From the NCBI GenBank assembly GCA_964466195.1, contig CAYXMQ010000001.1, positions 186,001 to 250,000 of the forward strand: DNA of 64,000 nucleotides, in the 5' to 3' direction. The DNA comes from PFJX01 sp964466195 (GTDB lineage: Bacteria; Pseudomonadota; Gammaproteobacteria; Burkholderiales; Thiobacillaceae). Below, one piece after another: positions 27,034 to 34,793 of the stretch (position 1 is the stretch's first letter; the number at the start of each line of letters is the position of its first letter). The position numbers and the translations under genes were made by a program. The notes below the pieces were generated by a model. That model was not told the origin of the DNA. It worked only from the letters and a program-made list of their open reading frames with translations, and did no database searches.

Positions 27034-27627
27034 TCAGATTGTGTCTTTGAGTATGACCTGCACGCTATCGTGCGGCTTGGCCAGCAGCTTCAACTCGATC
27101 AGGTCGTCGCCCTTGGCATAGCGGTGCTGCTCGGCTGCACGCGTGGCGTTAAGCACTTCCTGGCGGTAGCCGGCGGCCGTGAAGCCGCGTGTGTAGTGTT
27201 CCAGTACGGCCTGGAAATCCGCGCGGCCGGCGTAATGCACTTCGACGCTGCGGCCTTCGCGGCTGTAATAATCGCGCGCCAGCCCGGGATAGCGCGCCAC
27301 CGGGCCGATGTCGGGGCCGCTGACGTCGCGCGCCGGCGGCTCGTTGACGGCTGCCGCGTCTTTGCTCACGTCAGGCAGCCAGACCGCCGCCTGTTCCTTC
27401 AGCCCGGGGGCGGCCTGTTCGACCTGCGCCAGAGCCACATCGGCGGCGCGCTTGCCCGCCTCGGCCAGCGCGGGGGTTTGGCCCCACAGCCAGGACAAGG
27501 CCGCCACGCCGGCCCAGATCAGCAGGCCGAACACCAGCAGCAACCCGCCGCCCAGGGCGATCCAGGTTCCCTTGCGGATGGCGAAGAGGCGCGGCGCGAT
27601 TCGGCCGGCCAGAGCGAGCAGATTCAT
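27034..27627 (-). CDS. Hypothetical single-span membrane protein
   Basis: A 197-residue protein starting MNLLALAGRIAPRLFAIRKG. One strong transmembrane helix (about residues 22-46, GTWIALGGGLLLVFGLLIWAGVAALSWLW) is followed by a soluble part of mixed alpha/beta character with a Pro-rich middle. I do not recognise the family. It lies between hpf (28 bp) and htpX (24 bp) on the same strand, which suggests a role in the same envelope or stationary-phase stress response. Confidence 0.7.
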   Translation of the reverse strand: MNLLALAGRIAPRLFAIRKGTWIALGGGLLLVFGLLIWAGVAALSWLWGQTPALAEAGKRAADVALAQVEQAAPGLKEQAAVWLPDVSKDAAAVNEPPARDVSGPDIGPVARYPGLARDYYSREGRSVEVHYAGRADFQAVLEHYTRGFTAAGYRQEVLNATRAAEQHRYAKGDDLIELKLLAKPHDSVQVILKDTI

Positions 27628-27655
27628 GACGAAGCTCCCGAGTACAAAGTCGAAC

Positions 27656-28072
27656 TCATGGCTGCGGCGCAGCGCGCAGATCGTCGGCTGCAGCGGTTGC
27701 ATCAGCCGCCCGATCGGCAGCCGACCTTTGCCATTCGGCCGCTGTCTCGGACACCGCCTCGGGCGCAAAGTTGCGCTGCTTGGCCAGGCGTCGCGCCAGG
27801 GTTCGACTGGCGCGGTCGGTGGCGCGGTCGATGGCGACATAGAGATCGCTCTCGGTGTCTTCGATGACCACTTCGGGCGCGCCCTTCAGGCGTAGTTCGA
27901 TCAGGCAGCGCTTGTCTTCGCCGCCGCGCGGTCCGTTGATGTCGGACAGCCGCACGTTGACCCGCGTGATGTGTTCGTCGCCGTAGTTGAGGCTGTAGGC
28001 CAGCCGTTTCAACACATAGTCGTGGATGCCGTCGGTCAATGTGAAGCCGTGTGCGTGGATATCGATTTGCAT
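27656..28072 (-). CDS. hpf: Ribosome hibernation promoting factor (HPF/RaiA family)
   Basis: A 138-residue protein with an N-terminal S30AE-type domain: MQIDIHAHGFTLTDGIHDYVLKRL, then RVNVRLSDINGPRGGEDKRCLIEL and ESDLYVAIDRATDRASRTLARRL. It is a short-form factor that lodges in the decoding region and stabilises inactive ribosomes in stationary phase or stress. The C-terminal 35 residues are Ala/Asp-rich and not conserved. It sits 13 bp downstream of a small membrane protein gene and upstream of htpX. Confidence 0.88.
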   Translation of the reverse strand: MQIDIHAHGFTLTDGIHDYVLKRLAYSLNYGDEHITRVNVRLSDINGPRGGEDKRCLIELRLKGAPEVVIEDTESDLYVAIDRATDRASRTLARRLAKQRNFAPEAVSETAAEWQRSAADRAADATAAADDLRAAPQP

Positions 28073-28085
28073 GCTGGTGTCCTAT

Positions 28086-28331
28086 TTAGTCAGCGGGCGG
28101 AAAGGCTGGTGAGACGGAGGGCGCTTCGCCCTGATCCGAACTAACGGGCCGCTCCTGCAAGGACTGCATGGTGTCGGACTGCTGCAAGGCGACGCGTCCG
28201 AGCAGGAGGAACATCACCAGCAACAGCAACGCCGCCACCGCGACGCCGAGGCGGATCGCGAACGTGCCGGAGGCCGCCGCCGAACTTTTCGGCTGTGCGG
28301 TGGGGGGCGAAGCGGGAACGACATTCTTCAT
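28086..28331 (-). CDS. Small single-span membrane protein, unknown
   Basis: An 81-residue protein with a polar Ala/Ser/Pro N-terminus, one transmembrane helix (about residues 27-47, IRLGVAVAALLLLVMFLLLG) and a short polar C-terminus. No family recognised. It is probably the first gene of the run with hpf and htpX. A 24-bp sequence nearly identical to one upstream of nhaR lies 62-85 bp before its ATG (28393-28416), a possible regulator site. Confidence 0.6.
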   Translation of the reverse strand: MKNVVPASPPTAQPKSSAAASGTFAIRLGVAVAALLLLVMFLLLGRVALQQSDTMQSLQERPVSSDQGEAPSVSPAFPPAD

Positions 28332-28392
28332 GGCGGTTTCCTTGCCGAGAGTGAATGAAAAACAGGGGCGCAGTGTAGGCCGCCATAAGCAC

Positions 28393-28416
28393 CAATGAAA
28401 TTCGATTATTGTTTGC
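28393..28416. promoter_or_regulatory. Candidate NhaR-type operator, copy 1
   Basis: A 24-bp stretch beginning CAATGAAATTCGATTA and ending TTTGC is identical at 22 of 24 positions to 34741-34764, which lies just before nhaR. Both are upstream of a start codon (here, on the minus strand, the small membrane protein gene). A shared binding site for one regulator, plausibly NhaR itself, is the simplest reading; this is inference. Confidence 0.5.
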
Positions 28417-28419
28417 GGA

Positions 28420-28461
28420 ACCTTCGTAATAAACGAAGGTAAGGGCGGTCGCCCCTTTTTT
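28420..28461 (+). terminator. Two hairpins followed by six T, plus strand
   Basis: An 8-bp perfect stem ACCTTCGT-AATAA-ACGAAGGT (28420-28440) is followed by a small GC stem (GGGC-GGTC-GCCC, 28443-28454), C and six T (28456-28461). This looks like a rho-independent terminator reading rightward, although no plus-strand gene precedes it. It may end a short RNA starting near the 28393 motif, or be the relic of a lost gene's leader. Confidence 0.45.
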
Positions 28462-28506
28462 GCCTCGGCGCGCCTTCGGGCTCGGTTTTGGCTTATACCG
28501 GCCGCG

Positions 28507-29823
28507 TCAGCGGCGCCCGCTCGGGATCGCCAGCCAGACGCTGGCGCCGCCGCTCAGTCGCTGTTTGACGGCGATTTTCCAACCCTGGGTTTCCGCCAGT
28601 TGCCGGGCGATGGCCAGGCCCAGGCCGCTGCCGCCGGTGTCGCGGTTGCGCGACGGATCGAGGCGAAAGTAGGGCCGAAATACGGCCTCGCGCTGATCGG
28701 CAGGAATGCCCGGCCCGCAATCGCGCACGCCGATCAGCAGGCCGCCGCGGCAGCGACGCCGCACCAGTTCCAGACGGCCCGGCCCGGCGTAGCGCAGCGC
28801 GTTTTCCAACAGATTGGCGACGCTGCGGCGCAGCGCCAGCGCAGCGATATCCATCCGGCAAGGCGGCGGCTGGGCGCGCAGCCGGGTTTGTCCGGGCGAA
28901 CGGGCTTCCGCCGCTTCGAGCAGTTCGGCCAGCAACGCGTCGATGTCGGTGCTTTGCGCCTGCTCTCGTTCCTGCGCGCGGGCGAGTTCCAGTTGCGCGC
29001 CGATCAGGCTTTCCATTTCGGCGACATCGCGCTCCATGCGGGCAAGCAACGGCGAATCGCGTTCTTCTGCGAGCATGCCCAGCGCCATCTTGAGGCGGCC
29101 GAGCGGGCTGCGCAGATCGTGCGAGACGCCGGCCAGCAACGTGCTCTGGTTGTCGCGCCGCGCCGCGAGCTGGGCGGCGGTCTGGTTGAACACCCGTTCC
29201 AGGTCGGCCAGCTCCTGTTCGCCCGACTCCGGCAGTCGCGGCGGACGTTCGCCGGCGCCGATCTGGCGCGCCGCCTCGGCCAGACGCGCCACCGGCGCGG
29301 TCACACGGCGCGCCAGCAGCCAGGCGGTGATCAGCGTGACCAGCAGGCCGGCGGCGATGCTCCAGGCCAGCGCGTGCGATGGACGCGGGGCGACCAACTC
29401 CTTGGAGAAGCTGAACTGCAGCACGCGGCGAGCGATCGGGATCGCCGCGTGAAAGCGGCCGTCCGCGGTTTCCGTCACCCGCGGCTGGGAACCGGGGCCG
29501 AGGCGTGCGGCTAGGGCCGCGCGCAGAAAGTGGATATAGGGGCGATGCCGGCTTTCCTCGCCGAGGATGAGCTTGTCCGCGTTCAAATCGAGGCCGTGGC
29601 TGGCGCGTAATTCCGCGGCAAAGGCCGCTCGTGTCGCAGGCGGCAGTTCCACCCAGGTGCGCGCGGACAGCACCAGCAGGGCGGCCAGATCGTCGGCAGA
29701 ACGATGCGCCAACGGCAGCATCAGATTGATGAAGATGGCCGTGCCGGACGCGAACTGGAATACCAGCAGGCCGGCCGCCACGATCAGTGCGCTACGGCGA
29801 AACAGCGAGCGACGCGGTTTCAA
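28507..29823 (-). CDS. EnvZ-type sensor histidine kinase
   Basis: A 438-residue kinase with an N-terminal membrane helix (11-35), a periplasmic sensor of about 115 residues, a second helix (about 152-171), a HAMP domain (about 172-224), a HisKA box GVSHDLRSPLGRLK with the phospho-accepting His235, and a HATPase_c domain with N box (VANLLENALRYA), DCGPGIP and GGSGLGLAIA. It belongs with the OmpR-type regulator encoded upstream; the regulator stop and kinase ATG overlap (29820-29823). The signal is not known. Confidence 0.92.
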   Translation of the reverse strand: MKPRRSLFRRSALIVAAGLLVFQFASGTAIFINLMLPLAHRSADDLAALLVLSARTWVELPPATRAAFAAELRASHGLDLNADKLILGEESRHRPYIHFLRAALAARLGPGSQPRVTETADGRFHAAIPIARRVLQFSFSKELVAPRPSHALAWSIAAGLLVTLITAWLLARRVTAPVARLAEAARQIGAGERPPRLPESGEQELADLERVFNQTAAQLAARRDNQSTLLAGVSHDLRSPLGRLKMALGMLAEERDSPLLARMERDVAEMESLIGAQLELARAQEREQAQSTDIDALLAELLEAAEARSPGQTRLRAQPPPCRMDIAALALRRSVANLLENALRYAGPGRLELVRRRCRGGLLIGVRDCGPGIPADQREAVFRPYFRLDPSRNRDTGGSGLGLAIARQLAETQGWKIAVKQRLSGGASVWLAIPSGRR

Positions 29824-30542
29824 CTCGCGCCCTCGCCGCGCGGCGAGAACAGATAACCCTCGCCCCAGATCGTGCGCAGGTAGATCGGCGCTTCCGGATT
29901 CGGCTCGATCTTGCGGCGCAGACGGGTCACCCGCACATCCACGCTGCGGTCGAACGGCGCGCGTTCGTAACCCTTGACCAGGGTGATCAACTGGTCGCGG
30001 GTCAGCACCTGATTGGCGTGTTCGAGAAACAGGCGCAACAGCGTGAATTCGCCGGATGTCAGGGTGATTTCGCGGCCGTCCCGGGTCAGCACATGGGTGG
30101 CGAGATCCAGTCGAAACGGGCCGAATGCGGCGACCGCGGCAGCGGTTTCTTTCGGCGCATGGTCGGCTGCGCCGCGGCGCAGCACGGCGCGCACTCGCGC
30201 GAGCAGCTCACGCGGCCCGAACGGTTTGGCCAGATAGTCGTCGGCGCCGAGTTCCAGCCCCACGACTCGGTCGACCTCCTCGCCGCGCGCCGAAACGATG
30301 ATCACCGGCGGGCCGCCTCCGGCACGCAGCCATTTGAGCAGGCTCAAGCCGTCCTCGCCCGGCAGCATCAGATCGAGCACCACCAGATCGACAGGCTGTT
30401 GCGCCAGTCTGGCGCGAAAAGCGACGCCGTCGCCGACCCCTTCGACCTGAAAACCGCTGCCGCCGAGGTAATCGGCGACCAGCTCGCGCAGCGCCGCATC
30501 GTCGTCCACTACCAGAATGCGTGGTCTAGCCCCCTCGCCCAT
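29820..30542 (-). CDS. OmpR/PhoB-family response regulator
   Basis: A 240-residue regulator with a receiver domain (acidic Asp13-Asp15, phospho-acceptor Asp57 in VVLDLMLPGEDG, Lys in YLAKPF) and a C-terminal winged-helix DNA-binding domain (LTSGEFTLLRLFLEHANQVLTRDQL ... DRSVDVRVTRLRRKIEPNPEAPIYLRTIWGEGY). ATG at 30542 (MGEGARPRILVVDDD) is preferred to an in-frame start 51 bp upstream. It overlaps the kinase start by 4 bp. A tandem 10-bp repeat at 30615-30635 in the divergent intergenic region is a likely binding site. Confidence 0.93.
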   Translation of the reverse strand: MGEGARPRILVVDDDAALRELVADYLGGSGFQVEGVGDGVAFRARLAQQPVDLVVLDLMLPGEDGLSLLKWLRAGGGPPVIIVSARGEEVDRVVGLELGADDYLAKPFGPRELLARVRAVLRRGAADHAPKETAAAVAAFGPFRLDLATHVLTRDGREITLTSGEFTLLRLFLEHANQVLTRDQLITLVKGYERAPFDRSVDVRVTRLRRKIEPNPEAPIYLRTIWGEGYLFSPRGEGAS

Positions 30543-30614
30543 GTCCGCTTTCCTCCCCGGTCTGGAATGCCGGAAAACGCATGTTACCGACAACGACCAG
30601 CCGTCGAGCGCCGC

Positions 30615-30635
30615 GAAACAACCTGAAACAACCTG
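30615..30635. promoter_or_regulatory. Tandem 10-bp direct repeat, candidate OmpR-type operator
   Basis: GAAACAACCT occurs twice back to back (30615-30624, 30625-30634), followed by a further G. A spacing of exactly one helical turn is what OmpR/PhoB-family dimers recognise. It lies about 72 bp from the regulator ATG and 73 bp from the divergent small secreted protein ATG, so it could control both. Binding is inferred, not shown. Confidence 0.5.
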
Positions 30636-30707
30636 TGGCGGCTGGGTAAAGCCCGGGAAATGGCCGCGCCGGATACTTCTCTCCCAATGCAGCTATGCCG
30701 AAATGCG

Positions 30708-30977
30708 ATGTGGAATCTAGCCAACCGTATCCCCCTCTTCACGGCCCTGCTCTTCGCCGGTTCTGTTCAGGCCGCCGCGGGGAACGGGCCGGCGCAATAC
30801 GGAGAGCCGTCCGCCGCCCCACCCCGCCCGCCCAAACTGGATGACGAATCCCGCTTTGGCACCGGCTTCGAAGCCCGCATGGAGTCGTATAGCAGCCGGG
30901 CTGAACGTCCAGAGCGCGTCGAACGTTCCGGGCGGACCGAACGGATTGAACGGGTCGAACGTGGTCGCGCGCGCTGA
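30708..30977 (+). CDS. Small secreted protein with Glu/Arg repeats
   Basis: An 89-residue protein with a signal peptide (MWNLANRIPLFTALLFAGSVQAAAG), a short Pro-rich part and a charged C-terminus with repeated E-R-V/I-E-R units (RPERVERSGRTERIERVERG). No family recognised. An ATG 30 bp upstream (MQLCRNAMWNL) is an alternative start. It is divergent from the two-component genes across the tandem repeat, in the position that small periplasmic accessory proteins such as CpxP or Spy often have. The charged repeats may stick to the outer surface or bind the sensor, but that is speculation. Confidence 0.5.
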   Translation: MWNLANRIPLFTALLFAGSVQAAAGNGPAQYGEPSAAPPRPPKLDDESRFGTGFEARMESYSSRAERPERVERSGRTERIERVERGRAR

Positions 30978-31029
30978 GGGCAGCTGCCTGCACCCCGGTT
31001 TTTTCAATGTAAGACATAGGAGCCATACC

Positions 31030-31317
31030 ATGAGCCAAGCAAAATCTCTTCTCGCCGTTTTCGCCACGCTCCTCGCCGTCGGCACGACGCTCGATGTTCA
31101 AGCCCGCGGCCCCGGCGGCATGGGCGGCGGTGCCGGCCAAATGAATGGCCAGGGCGCCGGCGATATGACGAGGACGCGCACTCGCGACGCGACGCATGCC
31201 GGCGAGATGCAACAGAACCGCGACAAGCAGCAGAACCGCGACAAGCAACAGAACCGCGAGATGCGCCAGGAACATCGCCAGACCGGGCAAGACAGCATCA
31301 TCGTGCCGCAGCAATAA
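31030..31317 (+). CDS. Small secreted protein with Gln/Asn/Arg hexapeptide repeats
   Basis: A 95-residue protein: signal peptide (SLLAVFATLLAVGTTLDVQA), a Gly/Met-rich middle (GGMGGGAGQMNGQG) and a repeat QQNRDK-QQNRDK-QQNREM with an 18-bp period in the DNA. It is hydrophilic and basic. No family recognised. It follows the other small secreted gene by 52 bp and is closed by a 12-bp perfect hairpin. Likely part of the two-component system's regulon. Confidence 0.6.
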   Translation: MSQAKSLLAVFATLLAVGTTLDVQARGPGGMGGGAGQMNGQGAGDMTRTRTRDATHAGEMQQNRDKQQNRDKQQNREMRQEHRQTGQDSIIVPQQ

Positions 31318-31321
31318 GCCC

Positions 31322-31352
31322 GAGCGGCGGGCGGCCCTGTCGCCCGCCGCTC
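31322..31352 (+). terminator. GC-rich hairpin after the small secreted gene
   Basis: GAGCGGCGGGCG (31322-31333) pairs perfectly with CGCCCGCCGCTC (31341-31352) around a 7-base loop, 4 bp after the stop codon at 31317. There is no long T run, so termination strength is uncertain. Confidence 0.5.
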
Positions 31353-31370
31353 TTCGCAAGCGGCGCATAA

Positions 31371-31571
31371 GCAGCCTATCCGCCGAAGTTGCGCAACAAC
31401 CTGAACAGCACAGCCAAGCGCGGTGCGATTCAGGCCAGTTGGCGTTTCCCGCTGCATGGCCGGCTCAAGGGCTATGTCCAATACTTCAACGGTTACGGCG
31501 AATCACTCATCGACGACAACCTCCGCCAGCAATCTCTTGGCATCGGCGTAAGCCTGACGGATTGGAGGTAA
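31371..31571 (+). pseudogene. C-terminal fragment of outer-membrane phospholipase A
   Basis: About 66 codons between a TAA at 31368-31370 and the TAA at 31569-31571 match the last strands of OmpLA/PldA: LRNNLNS, ASWRFPLHGRLKGYVQYFNGYGESLID, SLGIGVSLTDW. The GYGESLID motif and the final strand are characteristic. The N-terminal barrel with the catalytic His and Ser is absent, and upstream sequence is the terminator of the preceding gene, so this is a deletion remnant with no start codon other than a chance TTG at 31389. Confidence 0.75.
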
Positions 31572-31622
31572 GAGAGCGTCGCGCCCTGTGCCAATCCCCC
31601 CCTCTATCCACCAGGAACGCGC

Positions 31623-32816
31623 ATGAAACTCCCCTTCTTCTCCGGCAAATGGTTGTTTGCCCTCATGGGCGGCCTGCTGTTGGCCGGCCTGGGCTTCGTC
31701 GTGGCGCGCAGCGGTCCGCTGGCGCCGATCCGCGTGACGCTGACGACGGTTGAGCAGGGCGCGGTGGCGCCGGCGTTGTTCGGCATCGGCACGGTGGAGG
31801 CGCGGCGCGCCTATCTGATCGGCCCTACGGTCGCCGGGCGGGTACAGCGGGTGCTGGTCGATGTCGGCGATCCGGTGCGCGCCGGGCAATTGCTGGCGGA
31901 GATGGACCCGGTCGACCTGGATCAACGGGTGACGGCTCTGGACGCCGGCCTGGCGCGCGCGCGCAGCGCGGTGGCGGTGGCGCTGGCGCAGCAACAGGAT
32001 GCCGCCAGCAAGCGGGAGCTCGCGGCGATCAACGCGCGCCGCTATGCGGAATTGGGGGCGCAGAAATTCGTCAGCCAAAGCGTGGTGGACGCCAAGGCGC
32101 AGGAAGAGCAATCCGCCCGCGCTGCGCTGGCCGCCGCCACGGCCGGTCTGGCCGGCGCGCGCCAGGAGATCGACCGGCTGGACGCGGAACGGCAAGGGCT
32201 GCGCCGGCAGCGCGCCAATGTGCGCCTGCTGGCGCCGAGCGATGGCGTAGTGAGCGCGCGCGAGGCCGAACCGGGTTCCACGGTGGTGGCCGGCCAGGCC
32301 GTCGTGCGTCTGGTCGACCCGGCCAGCCTGTGGCTGCGCGTGCGCTTCGATCAGGGCCGCTCCGAAGGGCTGGCTGTCGGCCTGCCGGCGCGCATCGTGC
32401 TGCGTTCGCGGCCGCATGCGCCGCTGGCGGGCAAGGTGGCGCGGCTGGAACTGGTCGGCGATGCGATCACCGAGGAGCGCATCGCACAGGTCGCGTTTGA
32501 CGTCGACGCGCCCCGCGCCGGGGTTGCCATTGGCGAGCTGGCCGAAGTCACTCTCGACCTGCCCGCCGCCGCGTCCTCTCCGATCGTTTCCAATGCCAGC
32601 CTGAAGCGGCTGGGCGGGCAGGTCGGGGTGTGGACGATTGCCGCTGAAAAACCGCGTTTCGTTGCCGTGAAAACCGGTGCGCGCGGCCTCGACGGCCGCG
32701 TACAAATCCTCGCCGGTCTGCGAGCCGGCGCCGAGGTGGTGGCGTACAGCGAACGCGAACTGGCCGCCGGCAGCCGCATCAAGGTCGTGTCGGCGCTGCC
32801 CGGGCAGCAACCATGA
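31623..32816 (+). CDS. Periplasmic adaptor (HlyD/MacA-like) of an ABC exporter
   Basis: A 397-residue membrane-fusion protein: N-terminal signal/anchor helix (LFALMGGLLLAGLGFVV), biotinyl-lipoyl half-motifs (GRVQRVLVDVGDPVRAGQLLAEMD ... NVRLLAPSDGVVSAREAEPGSTV) separated by a long coiled coil (about 100-195), then beta-barrel and membrane-proximal domains. It overlaps the permease gene by 4 bp (32813-32816). With the FtsX-like permease and ATPase downstream it forms a DevBCA/MacAB-like exporter; the cargo is unknown. Confidence 0.88.
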   Translation: MKLPFFSGKWLFALMGGLLLAGLGFVVARSGPLAPIRVTLTTVEQGAVAPALFGIGTVEARRAYLIGPTVAGRVQRVLVDVGDPVRAGQLLAEMDPVDLDQRVTALDAGLARARSAVAVALAQQQDAASKRELAAINARRYAELGAQKFVSQSVVDAKAQEEQSARAALAAATAGLAGARQEIDRLDAERQGLRRQRANVRLLAPSDGVVSAREAEPGSTVVAGQAVVRLVDPASLWLRVRFDQGRSEGLAVGLPARIVLRSRPHAPLAGKVARLELVGDAITEERIAQVAFDVDAPRAGVAIGELAEVTLDLPAAASSPIVSNASLKRLGGQVGVWTIAAEKPRFVAVKTGARGLDGRVQILAGLRAGAEVVAYSERELAAGSRIKVVSALPGQQP

Positions 32817-34006
32817 TCAGCCTGGCCGGGCGCGACATCCTGCATTCCTGGGCCAAATTCGTGTTCACCGGAATCGGTCTGGGCTTGCTGATCGGCGTCA
32901 CGCTGACCATGGCCGGGGTCTACCGTGGCATGGTGGACGACGCCAAAGTGTTGCTGCAAAACAGCGGCGCCGATCTCTGGGTGGTGCAGAAGGACACGCT
33001 GGGGCCGTATGCCGAGCCGTCCAGCCTGCGCGACGACAGCTATCGTTCCCTGCTCGGCCTGGCCGGCGTCGCCGCCGCCGCCAATGCCACCTATCTCACC
33101 ATGCAGGTGCGCCGGGGCGATTCAGACGTGCGGGCGATGGTGGTCGGCATCACGCCCGGCCAGCCCGGCGAACCGGGCTACCTGGTCGCCGGCCGGCAGC
33201 TTACGCGCGGCCATTACGAGGCGGTGGCGGATGTGAAGACCGGCTTCGCGTTGGGCGAAGCCATCCGCATCCGCCGCCACGACTACACCGTGGTGGGGCT
33301 GACCCGGCGCATGGTCTCGTCGGGCGGCGATCCGATGCTGTTCATCCCGCTCAAGGACGCGCAAGAGGCGCAGTTTCTCAAGGACAACGAGGCCATCCGC
33401 AACGACCGCGTGCGCACCGCCGCCAACCCGGCCTTGAACCGTCCCGGCGTGCCGGGATTGCTCGACGCCATCCAGGCCGCCCAGTCCAGCAACCACAACG
33501 TCAACGCCGTGCTGGTGCGCGTGGCGGCAGATCGGGAGCCGGAAGCGGTGGCGCAGGAGATCCGCCGCTGGAAACACCTGCAGGCCTATACCCGCACGCA
33601 GATGGAGGAAATCCTGGTGGCCAAGCTGATCGCCACCTCGGCCCGCCAGATCGCGATGTTTCTGGTCATCCTGGCCATCGTCAGCGCGGCCATCGTCGCC
33701 TTCATCATCTACACGATGACGCTGGGCAAGATTCGCGAGATCGCCGTGCTGAAACTGATCGGCTGCCGCAATCGCAGCATCGCCGGCATGATCCTGCAGC
33801 AGGCGCTGGGCCTGGGCCTGATCGGCTTCGCCGTGGGCAAGGTCGCCGCCACCTTCTGGGCGCCGGCGTTTCCCAAATACGTGCTGCTGACCCCGGACGA
33901 CGCGCTGCGCGGCTTCGTCGCGGTGATGTTGATCTGCGCGCTGGCCAGCACGCTGGCCATCCGCGCCGCGCTGCGGGTGGACCCGGCCACCGCGATAGGA
34001 GGTTGA
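32813..34006 (+). CDS. FtsX-type ABC transporter permease
   Basis: A 397-residue permease in the MacB/FtsX/DevC layout: one N-terminal helix (FVFTGIGLGLLIGVTLTMAGVYRG), a large periplasmic domain (about 45-270), and three C-terminal helices (IAMFLVILAIVSAAIVAFIIYTMTL, ALGLGLIGFAVGKVAATF, FVAVMLICALASTLAIRAAL) with the ALRVDPATAIGG end typical of the family. It overlaps the adaptor gene by 4 bp, and the ATPase gene starts 1 bp after its stop. MacB-type permeases move cargo in the periplasm by mechanotransmission rather than through a channel. Confidence 0.9.
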   Translation: MISLAGRDILHSWAKFVFTGIGLGLLIGVTLTMAGVYRGMVDDAKVLLQNSGADLWVVQKDTLGPYAEPSSLRDDSYRSLLGLAGVAAAANATYLTMQVRRGDSDVRAMVVGITPGQPGEPGYLVAGRQLTRGHYEAVADVKTGFALGEAIRIRRHDYTVVGLTRRMVSSGGDPMLFIPLKDAQEAQFLKDNEAIRNDRVRTAANPALNRPGVPGLLDAIQAAQSSNHNVNAVLVRVAADREPEAVAQEIRRWKHLQAYTRTQMEEILVAKLIATSARQIAMFLVILAIVSAAIVAFIIYTMTLGKIREIAVLKLIGCRNRSIAGMILQQALGLGLIGFAVGKVAATFWAPAFPKYVLLTPDDALRGFVAVMLICALASTLAIRAALRVDPATAIGG

Positions 34007-34007
34007 G

Positions 34008-34724
34008 ATGAACCTGGAAAATGACGGCATCCATATCGAAGGCCTGCGCAAACGCTATGGCAGCGGCGACACCGCGGTGGACGCATTGAAGGACGTCAAC
34101 ATGCGCGTCGCCCCCGGCGAAGTGGTCGGCCTGGTCGGCCCCAGCGGCTCCGGCAAGAGCACGCTGCTCAAATGCCTGGGCGCGGTGATCGAACCGAGCG
34201 CCGGGCGCATGACGCTGGGCGGTGAAATCCTCTACGACGGCGCCTGGAAGACGCTCGATCTGCGCGCGCTGCGGCGTGACAAGATCGGCTTCGTATTCCA
34301 GGCGCCCTATCTGATTCCCTTCCTCGACGTGACCGACAACGTCGCCTTGCTGCCCATGCTCTCGGGACGCCCCAATGCCGAAGCGCGCCAACGCGCCGTG
34401 GCACTGCTGCAGGCGCTGGACGTGGCGCATCGGGCGAAGGCGCAACCGTCGCAATTGTCCGGCGGTGAGCAACAGCGCGTCTCCATCGCCCGCGCGCTGG
34501 CCAACCAGCCGCCGGTGATCCTCGCCGACGAACCTACCGCGCCGCTGGACAGCGAACGCGCGCTGGGCGTCATGCGCATCCTCAACCAGATGGCCAGCCA
34601 GTACCGCACCGCGATCATCGTCGTGACCCACGACGAGAAGATCATCCCCACCTTCAAGCGCCTCTATCACATCCGCGATGGCCGCACTTACGAGGAGGCG
34701 GGCGAAGGCAGAGAGATCGCCTAA
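34008..34724 (+). CDS. ABC transporter ATP-binding protein (DevA/LolD-like)
   Basis: A 238-residue ATPase with Walker A GPSGSGKST (about 44-52), the signature LSGGEQQRVSIARAL, Walker B VILADEPTA, and a switch His in VVTHD. It belongs to the MacB/LolD/DevA class that drives FtsX-type permeases. An AGGAGG Shine-Dalgarno lies inside the end of the permease gene. It is followed 69 bp later by nhaR. Confidence 0.93.
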   Translation: MNLENDGIHIEGLRKRYGSGDTAVDALKDVNMRVAPGEVVGLVGPSGSGKSTLLKCLGAVIEPSAGRMTLGGEILYDGAWKTLDLRALRRDKIGFVFQAPYLIPFLDVTDNVALLPMLSGRPNAEARQRAVALLQALDVAHRAKAQPSQLSGGEQQRVSIARALANQPPVILADEPTAPLDSERALGVMRILNQMASQYRTAIIVVTHDEKIIPTFKRLYHIRDGRTYEEAGEGREIA

Positions 34725-34740
34725 GGCGCGTCGTCAGCCG

Positions 34741-34764
34741 CAATGAAATTCGATTAGTCTTTGC
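34741..34764. promoter_or_regulatory. Candidate NhaR-type operator, copy 2
   Basis: A 24-bp sequence (starting CAATGAAATTCGATTA, ending TTTGC) lies 30-53 bp before the nhaR ATG and matches 28393-28416 at 22 of 24 positions. LysR-type regulators usually bind and autoregulate at such sites. A further small palindrome TATCGATA (34771-34778) follows. NhaR binding is inferred from position. Confidence 0.5.
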
Positions 34765-34793
34765 CCATCTATCGATAAACACGAAGCGTCGCC

